Positions 1 through 4,873 of a DNA stretch of 5,427 bases are shown piece by piece. Both the position numbers and the translations under genes were made by a program. The notes below the pieces were generated by a model. The model was not told the origin of the DNA and did no database searches. It saw only the letters and a list, made by a program, of their open reading frames with translations. Each line of letters starts with the position of its first letter. Position 1 is the stretch's first letter. Origin of the DNA: Halobacteria archaeon (GTDB taxonomy: Archaea > Halobacteriota > Methanoliparia > Methanoliparales > Methanoliparaceae); the NCBI GenBank assembly GCA_013329575.1, contig DUJX01000063.1, positions 928 to 6,354 on the forward strand. The letters run 5' to 3'.

Positions 1-308
1 AGGTTATACCCAGAACTCTGGCAGAAAATGCCGGGCTTGACCCGATAGACGCTCTTGTTGAACTTAGGAAGGCACATCAGGAGGGAAAAAAGACATACGG
101 TCTAAATTTAGATACAGGTAAACCGATAGATATGGCCGAAAAAGGTGTCATTGAGCCGATAAGAGGAAAATCTCAAGCTTTGAGCTCTGCAGTAGAAGTA
201 ACAACTATGATACTATCCATCGATGATGTGATCGCTGCTAAAGCGTCTCCTGCTGGTGGTGCTGGGGCGGGTGCCGGTGGAATGCCAACCGGAGAAGATG
301 AAGAGTGA
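1..308 (+). CDS. Thermosome (group II chaperonin) subunit, C-terminal part, 5' end outside window
   Basis: Frame starting at base 3 gives 101 residues and a TGA stop at 306-308. The protein is an ATP-driven, double-ring cytosolic chaperonin subunit (archaeal relative of TCP-1/CCT) that folds proteins. What is seen is the end of the equatorial ATPase domain: [18 protein letters not shown], then a [12 protein letters not shown] stretch, then [12 protein letters not shown] and the helix ending [13 protein letters not shown], all in the order typical of thermosomes. The tail is Gly/Ala-rich (about [11 protein letters not shown]) and finishes in acidic EDEE; many thermosome tails instead carry GGM repeats. 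Roughly four fifths of a usual 540-550 residue subunit lies off the left edge. The next gene, 55 bases on, is an Hsp20, so this is a small chaperone cluster. The family is certain; which subunit (alpha, beta or other) cannot be told. Confidence 0.96.
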   Translation, partial: VIPRTLAENAGLDPIDALVELRKAHQEGKKTYGLNLDTGKPIDMAEKGVIEPIRGKSQALSSAVEVTTMILSIDDVIAAKASPAGGAGAGAGGMPTGEDEE

Positions 309-324
309 TATTAACTCACTCTTC
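300..324 (+). terminator. Perfect 9-bp inverted repeat spanning the thermosome stop codon
   Basis: GAAGAGTGA (300-308) and TCACTCTTC (316-324) are exact reverse complements around a 7-base loop, TATTAAC. The left arm contains the last two codons and the TGA stop. A T6 tract follows at 344-349. It could be a 3'-end hairpin (terminator or mRNA stabiliser). Because its right arm ends 7 bases before the hsp20 box A, it could instead be an operator for that gene. Confidence 0.6.
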
Positions 325-330
325 CATAAA

Positions 331-340
331 CTATTTTAAT
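331..340 (+). promoter_or_regulatory. Candidate box A (TATA) of hsp20
   Basis: CTATTTTAAT lies about 33 to 24 bases before the ATG at 364. In archaea transcription usually starts about 26 bases after the centre of the box, which here falls at or just before the ATG and implies a leaderless or nearly leaderless mRNA. No Shine-Dalgarno sequence is present. A second AT-rich stretch at 344-354 is too close to the ATG to serve this start. Confidence 0.45.
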
Positions 341-363
341 TACTTTTTTATAAAGTATAGACG

Positions 364-786
364 ATGTGGAAATTATCAGATCTGCTGGTCGAGCTAGATA
401 AGATATTAAGACAGATGTTGGAATGGATAGAAGATGATGATTTGGAGATAGACGGGTTTACGCTTGATGTTAAGCCCGATCGGATCGATATAAAGTTTGG
501 AGATGCAGATAATGATGGAGAGTATCCGGATTCGCCATTATTAGAGGTTTTTGAGAACGATGATCATATCTATCTTCTTGCAGAAGTACCTGGATTAGGA
601 ATAGACGATATAAGGATAAAACCCATGGAAGATGGTGTAAAAATAGATACTAAGGACGGATCAATATCAGAGGTGATCTGCTTCCCTTACAAATTAGAGC
701 CATCTTTTGAGAATGTGTCTATTATAAACGGCGTGTTAGAGGTAACATTTAGGAAAGATAAGTATAACGAAGATTCATCCGTGTAA
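364..786 (+). CDS. Small heat shock protein, Hsp20/alpha-crystallin family
   Basis: 140 residues. Small heat shock proteins are ATP-independent cytosolic holdases that keep unfolding proteins soluble for ATP-driven chaperones. The alpha-crystallin domain covers roughly residues 57-131: EVFENDDHIYLLAEVPGLG (61-79) with the family A-x-x-P-G pattern, DDIRIK, a VKID strand, CFPYKL, and the hallmark INGVLEVTF (121-129). The N-terminal arm (1-56) is short, begins with an amphipathic helix (MWKLSDLLVELDKILRQML) and then becomes very acidic. The C-terminal tail (KDKYNEDSSV) has no I-x-I/V motif, the element that normally links sHsp dimers into large oligomers, so assembly may differ or stay small. 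The start is the only good ATG before the domain and fits the leaderless promoter. It lies directly after a thermosome gene, which supports a proteostasis role. A gas-vesicle GvpH-like protein is a less likely alternative, since no gvp genes are seen. Confidence 0.85.
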   Translation: MWKLSDLLVELDKILRQMLEWIEDDDLEIDGFTLDVKPDRIDIKFGDADNDGEYPDSPLLEVFENDDHIYLLAEVPGLGIDDIRIKPMEDGVKIDTKDGSISEVICFPYKLEPSFENVSIINGVLEVTFRKDKYNEDSSV

Positions 787-803
787 AATACTTTTAATAA
801 AGG

Positions 804-872
804 GCTGATCAGATTGAGATGGACGAGAATGGTTCTCGATGGATCGGTTCTCATAATCGGTTAGCTTTTTTT
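804..872 (+). terminator. Multi-part hairpin plus T7 tract after hsp20 (terminator or processed structured RNA)
   Basis: Outer stem GCTGATC (804-810) pairs with GGTTAGC (859-865) with two G-U pairs. After a bulged A, GATT (812-815) pairs with AATC (855-858), and GAGA (816-819) with TCTC (849-852). After an asymmetric internal loop, CGAGAA (824-829) pairs perfectly with TTCTCG (833-838) around a TGG triloop. This totals about 21 pairs, and T7 (866-872) follows directly. The closing G-C-T/A-G-C followed by seven Ts has the form of an intrinsic terminator for hsp20. The extra length and internal loop are more than a terminator needs. I see no promoter for a separate RNA. Confidence 0.6.
831..860 (+). 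repeat. Imperfect 15-base tandem repeat inside the hairpin
   Basis: GGTTCTCGATGGATC (831-845) is followed at once by GGTTCTCATAATCGG (846-860). The units share GGTTCTC plus scattered later bases. The second copy offers an alternative partner for the left-arm GAGA segments, so the element could fold in more than one register. Confidence 0.4.
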
Positions 873-901
873 ACCGTATGAATGTATCTTATTTTATATT
901 C

Positions 902-923
902 GTTGTCATCATCTCTTGATAAC
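902..923 (-). repeat. Small inverted repeat enclosing the trm1 stop codon
   Basis: On the minus strand GTTATCA (923-917) and TGACAAC (908-902) pair at six of seven positions around an 8-base loop that holds the TGA stop (911-909). No T-tract follows closely on this strand. It may be chance, but it matches the inverted repeats at the other gene ends of this window. Confidence 0.3.
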
Positions 924-2033
924 CTTTAAAAGTTCGTATATGTTTGCGTCGGTCTTTATTCCCGTACCCATAAAATGGGTTCTTGACGCATTATATCCCG
1001 CCGATACTAGGTTAGAAATGACAGACCGGATGGGTTCTAATTTAATCTTGTGAACTTTTGCAATAGAATGATAATCGTAGAAACCTGGTACTAATAATTC
1101 ATCCTTACAAAATTCCAAAAGTTTTCTCGATTCTCTATCGGTATTAAGTCTTATATGATCTATCTCTTGTAACATCCGTCCGATTATCTCTTTATCATGT
1201 AATTCACCTATCCATAATGGACCAATAGCATACATTCTTCCACCACAGTACGGACACACGTTTTCAGGAGAAGAGACGATACCATAAGAAAAATCACGAT
1301 TCAGACAGTTTTTACAATACAGAATAAAGCCCATTTTATCATTTAACATACTGTTTACCTTTTCTTTACCTTTAACTATCTGTAAATAAGTCCGGATATA
1401 ATGCCTGGTACAATGGGAGAATAAAGGTTCTATAGATTTCACATAAACGGATGATATTCTTGCTATTGCTCCTATGAGTATTCTTACACCAATCTCAGGA
1501 TAAAAATCGGTCATAAAAGCCTTTGCAAAGTATTTTCTAAGGCAAGACGGGGGATGAGAACCTACTAATGATGCTGTATCCGTTGCTGTTATACATAAAA
1601 ATTTTTTTGCAGAATAACATGCATCATCTATAAACGAGATAGGAGACCCAAAAGGGTCTATATCTACTATATCAAAACTTTCTTCTGCAAGTAAGACTTT
1701 TGCATTGCCACATCTAATATCTACATTTAAATTGTTCAGTTCTGCATTCTTCTTCATCACTTCGTAAGCCAAGTTGCTTACATCATTCATAGTAACGTTT
1801 AAACCGACCTCGTTCGCCACTCTTACACCCCTAGCACCAGTACCAGCCAAGGCATCTAAAAAAGTATATCTCTCTTTTGATACCGCCTTTAAGAATAGAA
1901 TAGACAAATCCCTATTTAGTTCCATAAACGGGTTGTAAAAGACAGAATCAGACGATTTTTTTGTCTTCGTATTATAAGGCAACCAGATATTTGTTGTACC
2001 TTCTATAACGATATTACCATCGAGATATCGCAT
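909..2033 (-). CDS. trm1: tRNA (guanine(26)-N2)-dimethyltransferase Trm1
   Basis: 374 residues, the normal size for archaeal Trm1. The enzyme uses two S-adenosylmethionine to make N2,N2-dimethylguanosine at G26, at the hinge between the D and anticodon stems of tRNA. Visible signatures are VFYNPFMELNRD (31-42), found in all Trm1; SAM motif I FLDALAGTGARG (58-69); the acidic ribose-binding D84 region; catalytic motif IV DPFGSP (126-131); TATDTASLVGSHP (149-161); and EIGVRIL (180-186). A zinc ribbon follows with C240, C243, C260 and C263. The C-terminal tRNA-binding winged helix ends in SRTHFMGTGIKTDAN (350-364), where Trm1 keeps the conserved hydroxyl/His/Gly pattern. The ATG at 2033 sits directly before the conserved N-terminus and has a box A candidate at the leaderless distance. 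It is convergent with hsp20 and downstream of, but probably not cotranscribed with, the histone. All catalytic motifs are intact. Confidence 0.95.
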   Translation of the reverse strand: MRYLDGNIVIEGTTNIWLPYNTKTKKSSDSVFYNPFMELNRDLSILFLKAVSKERYTFLDALAGTGARGVRVANEVGLNVTMNDVSNLAYEVMKKNAELNNLNVDIRCGNAKVLLAEESFDIVDIDPFGSPISFIDDACYSAKKFLCITATDTASLVGSHPPSCLRKYFAKAFMTDFYPEIGVRILIGAIARISSVYVKSIEPLFSHCTRHYIRTYLQIVKGKEKVNSMLNDKMGFILYCKNCLNRDFSYGIVSSPENVCPYCGGRMYAIGPLWIGELHDKEIIGRMLQEIDHIRLNTDRESRKLLEFCKDELLVPGFYDYHSIAKVHKIKLEPIRSVISNLVSAGYNASRTHFMGTGIKTDANIYELLKVIKR

Positions 2034-2058
2034 TTTAAAACAAGATCATCTTTAAAAA

Positions 2059-2066
2059 ATAATAAA
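2059..2066 (-). promoter_or_regulatory. Candidate box A of trm1
   Basis: On the minus strand this reads TTTATTAT, 33 to 26 bases before the trm1 ATG. That fits a leaderless mRNA; there is no Shine-Dalgarno sequence. The surroundings are extremely AT-rich and there is no clear purine-rich BRE, so the exact box is uncertain. Confidence 0.4.
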
Positions 2067-2072
2067 ATAAAT

Positions 2073-2118
2073 AAAAAAAGGAACAGATTGTTATTAAATA
2101 TTAGATTTAGTCTATATT
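2073..2118 (-). terminator. Histone terminator: stop-codon hairpin plus T7 tract
   Basis: On the minus strand AATATAGA (2118-2111), containing the TAG stop, can pair with TCTA-A-TATT (2105-2097) through one bulged base and a 5-base loop. A run of seven Ts follows (2079-2073), with more T-rich sequence after it. Archaeal termination works largely on such T-runs. This T-rich stretch also abuts the trm1 box A, so histone 3' end and trm1 start elements are packed together. Confidence 0.5.
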
Positions 2119-2324
2119 TTTTCTGCGGCTAGTCGTATATCTTCTCTCTTTATGGTCTTTCTTCCGGCATGTTTTGCTAATTTTACAGCTTCCGTCGATA
2201 TCTTTGATCCATACTCTTCGAGAGTCCTTGCAAGTTCTTTTTTTGCCTCTTCGCTTATTCTCTCTGCTCCACTTTTTTTAACGATTCTTTCTATTGGTGC
2301 AATTGGAAGTTCTAATCCTAACAT
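2112..2324 (-). CDS. Archaeal histone (HMf/HTa-type single histone fold)
   Basis: 70 residues, the usual size of archaeal histones. These proteins dimerise and wrap DNA in nucleosome-like or extended hypernucleosome particles. The sequence is one complete histone fold: [20 protein letters not shown] (5-24, helix 1 and loop 1), a central helix [30 protein letters not shown] (about 25-54) and [16 protein letters not shown] (55-70). DNA-contact and fold residues known from HMfB are kept: R13, R22 and the loop-2 R-x-T-x-x-x-x-D pattern (R55, T57, D62). There is no tail beyond the fold, and it lacks the few residues that follow helix 3 in HMf. The ATG is confirmed by a perfect GGAGG eight bases upstream and adds three residues (MLG) before the usual start. 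It is the only gene here with such a ribosome-binding site. It is divergent from adk. Confidence 0.96.
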   Translation of the reverse strand: MLGLELPIAPIERIVKKSGAERISEEAKKELARTLEEYGSKISTEAVKLAKHAGRKTIKREDIRLAAEKI

Positions 2325-2332
2325 TTTTTATT

Positions 2333-2337
2333 CCTCC
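2333..2337 (-). promoter_or_regulatory. Strong Shine-Dalgarno site of the histone gene
   Basis: The minus strand reads AAAGGAGGAA with GGAGG at 2337-2333 and 8 bases to the ATG. This is a near-ideal match to the 16S rRNA 3' end. No comparable site precedes hsp20, trm1, adk or the DHH gene, so it marks the histone as the high-expression, leadered gene of the window. Confidence 0.85.
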
Positions 2338-2416
2338 TTTTCTTTTTTAAATAACGAACGACAGGTACCAATACAAGATATTACGTTTCTATCATTAACC
2401 ATTTTGATTATAATAC

Positions 2417-2424
2417 TATATAAA
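2417..2424 (-). promoter_or_regulatory. Box A promoter of the histone gene
   Basis: On the minus strand this is TTTATATA, a consensus archaeal box A, preceded by a purine-rich AAAAAG that can serve as BRE. Transcription would begin near 2394, giving a leader of about 70 bases with the GGAGG site near its end. Another AT-rich TATA-like stretch (2430-2437) is adjacent, but this one is the better match. Confidence 0.65.
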
Positions 2425-2564
2425 CTTTTTTATATAATTAAGAGAGAATCTACCTTAAAACATTAAATATAGGTATAACCTTCTCTAAAAACATAATATC
2501 TCTAATCAAATGAAGATTCAATTATAATAGATAAAAAATATTCACATGTACAAGAGTAGAAACT

Positions 2565-2572
2565 TTTTAATA
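2565..2572 (+). promoter_or_regulatory. Box A promoter of adk
   Basis: TTTTAATA, with a purine-rich AGAAAC just upstream as BRE candidate, lies 33 to 26 bases before the adk ATG. The predicted transcription start coincides with the ATG, so the mRNA should be leaderless. No Shine-Dalgarno sequence is seen. The rest of the divergent spacer between histone and adk (about 2425-2560) is AT-rich with no further feature I can support. Confidence 0.55.
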
Positions 2573-2597
2573 ATGTTATACCATTTAAAGATAAATT

Positions 2598-3245
2598 ATG
2601 AACATAATTTTGTTAGGACTCCCAGGCGGTGGAAAAGGAACACAAGCAAGGTTTATAACTGAAAAATTTGGCATTCCTCAAATATCTACCGGAGATATGC
2701 TTAGAGATGCGGTAACAAATAAAACAGATTTAGGATTAAAAGCAAAAGAATATATGGACGCAGGAAAATTAGTGCCGGATGATCTGGTTATAAAGATAGT
2801 CGAAGAGAGACTGAAGAGAGACGATTGTAAAGATGGATTCATACTGGATGGTTTTCCAAGGACATTACTCCAGGCAGAGGCGTTAGACAAGATATTAACC
2901 CGGATGAGTAAAAAGATAGATTACGTAATCAACATAGATGTACCGGCGGAAGATATCGTAAAAAGATTAACCAGTAGAAGAATCTGTAAAAAATGCGGTA
3001 ATATATACAATTTATTATCTAATCCTCCAAAAATAGATGGAAAATGTGATATCTGCGGAGGAGAATTATATCAAAGGGAAGATGATAAAGAAGAGACCGT
3101 ACGACGACGGTTGCAAGTATATAAAGAGGATACAGAACCTTTAATAATGTATTATAAAAGTAAAGGGGTACTAAAAACAATAGATGGCCGCAAAGATATC
3201 GATGATGTTAAAAACCTCATAGAACGTACGATATCGAAGGTTTAG
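2598..3245 (+). CDS. adk: Adenylate kinase, bacterial-type long form with zinc LID
   Basis: 215 residues, the usual size of long-form Adk. It catalyses ATP + AMP = 2 ADP in the cytosol and balances the adenylate pool. Seen in order: P-loop GLPGGGKGT (7-15); AMP-binding region ISTGDMLRDAV (29-39) with LVPDDLVI (58-65); GFPRT (85-89) with the AMP-contacting Arg; R123 and R128 at the LID entry; a zinc LID with C130, C133, C150 and C153; REDDKEETVRRRL (160-172) with the Asp pair and catalytic arginines; and the C-terminal helix. Archaea of several lineages use the unrelated-in-size AdkA (about 190 residues, trimeric, no zinc LID); this one is clearly the bacterial-like monomeric type. Codon use resembles its neighbours, so any transfer would be old. 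The start lies directly at the P-loop strand and fits a leaderless promoter. Confidence 0.96.
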   Translation: MNIILLGLPGGGKGTQARFITEKFGIPQISTGDMLRDAVTNKTDLGLKAKEYMDAGKLVPDDLVIKIVEERLKRDDCKDGFILDGFPRTLLQAEALDKILTRMSKKIDYVINIDVPAEDIVKRLTSRRICKKCGNIYNLLSNPPKIDGKCDICGGELYQREDDKEETVRRRLQVYKEDTEPLIMYYKSKGVLKTIDGRKDIDDVKNLIERTISKV

Positions 3246-3293
3246 TCTATCTTGAAATATACAAATTAAAGATGGTGTTATAAATAAGATAGA
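3246..3293 (+). repeat. 8-bp inverted repeat immediately after the adk stop
   Basis: TCTATCTT (3246-3253) begins at the base after the TAG stop and is the exact reverse complement of AAGATAGA (3286-3293). The 32-base loop is AT-rich. The large loop makes a stable hairpin less certain than at the other gene ends. Confidence 0.35.
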
Positions 3294-3328
3294 TATGATA
3301 AGAATGGCTGGTACAAATAATAATATAA

Positions 3329-3381
3329 TTTTTTAATCTTTATTAGTGATATAGAGATTTTTTAGCATCAATTTTTATTTT
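3329..3381 (+). terminator. Serial T-tracts downstream of adk
   Basis: T6 at 3329-3334, T6 at 3358-3363, then T5 at 3372-3376 and T4 at 3378-3381. Clustered oligo-T runs on the sense strand are the typical archaeal termination signal and probably end the adk transcript. Confidence 0.5.
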
Positions 3382-3406
3382 ATAATAAATAATAGACAAA
3401 GTTACA

Positions 3407-3440
3407 GATCATTTTGGTGTTAAATTAAGACACAACGATC
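3407..3440 (+). repeat. Imperfect inverted repeat upstream of the DHH gene promoter
   Basis: GATC (3407-3410) and GATC (3437-3440) flank an inner pair TTG-G-TGT (3414-3420) and ACACAA (3430-3435) with one bulged G and a 9-base loop. It lies between the adk T-tracts and the box A at 3470. It could be an operator or a weak RNA hairpin; the pairing is modest. Confidence 0.3.
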
Positions 3441-3469
3441 TAAATTACCCGATTAAACAGGAAAGAGGG

Positions 3470-3477
3470 TTATTAAT
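3470..3477 (+). promoter_or_regulatory. Box A promoter of the DHH nuclease gene
   Basis: TTATTAAT preceded by purine-rich GAAAGAGGG (3461-3469) as BRE. It lies 33 to 26 bases before the ATG at 3503, the same distance as in the other leaderless genes here. Relative to the upstream GTG at 3494 it would be 9 bases too close, so the expected mRNA start (about 3499) would exclude that GTG. Confidence 0.55.
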
Positions 3478-3493
3478 CTTATCATTTAAAAAT

Positions 3494-4873
3494 GTGAAAA
3501 AGATGAGTAAGGATATTATTTCATATTCGCAGGATTTTGCAGACAAAATTTTATCATCAAAACGAAAATTTACGTTGGTATCACATATAGACGCAGATGG
3601 TATCACATCTATGGCCATAATGGCACGAACATTACGACGAATAAAAATTAAGTTTAAAGGGCTATTTTTAAGGCAGTTGGATGATTTAACAATTAATAAA
3701 ATCCCTAAAGACAACTCATTAAAGTTGTTTTTGGATATGGGGAGTGGACAGCAAGAACTACTCTACAATCATCAATTTGATAAGAAAGAGATCTTGATAA
3801 TAGATCATCATGTCCCACGAAGTAACTATTATGACCAATTTAATTCACATATGTTTAATGAGCACAAAATAAGTGCAAGCGGTCTATGTTACCTCGTTTC
3901 TAAAAGTATAAGCAACAATTACGATCTTTCCAAACTAGCTGTGATAGGCGCGGTAGGAGATATGATGGCAAACGAGACTAATCGGTTGGAAGGGATCATG
4001 CGAGATATATTAAATGATGGTGTAAAAGAAGGAATAATAGAGGTGACAAACGATCTTTCAATTTACGGGATATCTACCCGGCCGATCCATATCATGCTGG
4101 AATATCTGGATGACCCATATGTAGACGGATTGACCGATAATGCAGTAGAATGTGTAAATCTTTTATCTAATCTTCAGATACCTATACGAGATCAAGAAGA
4201 TTGGCGTGTATGGGAGGATTTAACAAAAGATGAGAAGGATAGGATCAAGTCAGCACTATCTTCGAGACTTAGTGATGAAGATTTTAACAAATTGTTAGGT
4301 GAGGAATATATCTTTAAGGATGAGAAGAGAAAAACACCTTTGAGAAATGCAAAAGAGTTTTCAACATTACTAAACGCTTGTGGCAGGTGGGTCAAGCCAA
4401 AGATTGGATTACAGGTATGTTTAGGCGATAGAGACCGTTATTATGAAGACGCTTTAATAATGCTTAAAAATCATAAAAGAGTTATAAGAGAACTCTATAA
4501 CCATATCTTAGAAAAAGGCGTTGTTGAATTAGATGCCATTCAATACATAGACGTCAAAGACTATTTTCCAGATACAATAATCGGTATAGGTGCAGGAATG
4601 GTTCTATCAAAGGTTAACAGAGAGAAACCGATCATAATCATAGGAGATATAATAGGGGAAAAAGAGATCAGAAAAGTTAGTGCCCGATCGAACAAAGAAC
4701 AGATTAAAAATGGTGTAAATTTACAAAAAGCTATAAATATCGTGGCAGAGTCATTTGGCGGCGGAGGCGGGGGACATAATATTGCAGCAGGTGGTTATAT
4801 TCCTAAAGGACGTGAAAAAGAGTTTTTATTAAAGATCGATGAGTATATTAAAGGACAGATCATCAGCAAATAA
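3494..4873 (+). CDS. Archaeal RecJ/GAN-like DHH-DHHA1 phosphoesterase (probable single-strand nuclease)
   Basis: 459 residues from GTG 3494, or 456 from ATG 3503, which I prefer because the promoter spacing fits it and MSKDIIS is a natural start. Members of this archaeal family (GAN, GINS-associated nuclease; relatives of RecJ and of the Cdc45 core) are Mn-dependent exonucleases on single-stranded DNA or RNA, acting in replication and repair. DHH domain motifs: SHIDADGITS (30-39, metal-binding H31, D33, D35), DMGSGQ (81-86, D81), IDHHVP (103-108) and GAVGDM (152-157, D156). An insert follows, then LLNACGRWVKPKIGLQVCLG (292-311). The DHHA1 domain has VSARS (395-399) and the glycine-rich substrate loop GGGGGGHNIAAGG (422-434). 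All catalytic residues are intact, so it is probably an active nuclease, unlike Cdc45. No GINS, rpsO or replication gene is adjacent. Substrate and polarity cannot be read from the sequence; an RNA-degrading DHH protein is the main alternative. Confidence 0.9.
   Translation: MKKMSKDIISYSQDFADKILSSKRKFTLVSHIDADGITSMAIMARTLRRIKIKFKGLFLRQLDDLTINKIPKDNSLKLFLDMGSGQQELLYNHQFDKKEILIIDHHVPRSNYYDQFNSHMFNEHKISASGLCYLVSKSISNNYDLSKLAVIGAVGDMMANETNRLEGIMRDILNDGVKEGIIEVTNDLSIYGISTRPIHIMLEYLDDPYVDGLTDNAVECVNLLSNLQIPIRDQEDWRVWEDLTKDEKDRIKSALSSRLSDEDFNKLLGEEYIFKDEKRKTPLRNAKEFSTLLNACGRWVKPKIGLQVCLGDRDRYYEDALIMLKNHKRVIRELYNHILEKGVVELDAIQYIDVKDYFPDTIIGIGAGMVLSKVNREKPIIIIGDIIGEKEIRKVSARSNKEQIKNGVNLQKAINIVAESFGGGGGGHNIAAGGYIPKGREKEFLLKIDEYIKGQIISK

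Noticed and set aside
804..872. H/ACA or C/D guide RNA with a K-turn
   Set aside because: A GA next to the inner stem on each strand hints at a K-turn, but the non-canonical stem does not pair properly, the 3' flank is ACC rather than ACA, and no paired C and D boxes are present.
2152..2466. Open frame of 104 codons on the plus strand opposite the histone gene
   Set aside because: It is antisense to a well-conserved histone with promoter and SD site, shows no recognisable domain, and its second half is low-complexity translation of the AT-rich promoter region.
2325..2597. Riboswitch, tRNA or small RNA in the histone-adk divergent spacer
   Set aside because: Apart from the promoters and SD site, only short AT-rich dyads (for example TACCT 2451-2455 with AGGTA 2471-2475) are seen; nothing folds into a recognisable RNA family.
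2678..2890. Open frame of 70 codons on the minus strand within adk
   Set aside because: Fully antisense to conserved adk motifs, Ser-rich with no promoter or known family; a reverse-frame shadow.
3295..3336. Tiny reading frame (13 codons, ATG 3295) in the adk-DHH spacer
   Set aside because: It ends inside the T6 tract, has no ribosome-binding site or box A at a suitable distance, and is within the expected chance level for AT-rich DNA.
3445..3714. Open frame of 89 codons on the minus strand over the start of the DHH gene
   Set aside because: Antisense to the DHH motif I region and its promoter; no family signature and no ribosome-binding or box A context.
4192..4395. Open frame of 67 codons on the minus strand within the DHH gene
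   Set aside because: Low-complexity Ser/Phe/Leu composition typical of a reverse frame of charged coding sequence.
4764..4802. Run of glycine codons in the DHH gene as a possible slippage or repeat-expansion site
   Set aside because: The codons are mixed and the six glycines form the known DHHA1 glycine-rich loop before the conserved His, so they are functional sequence.
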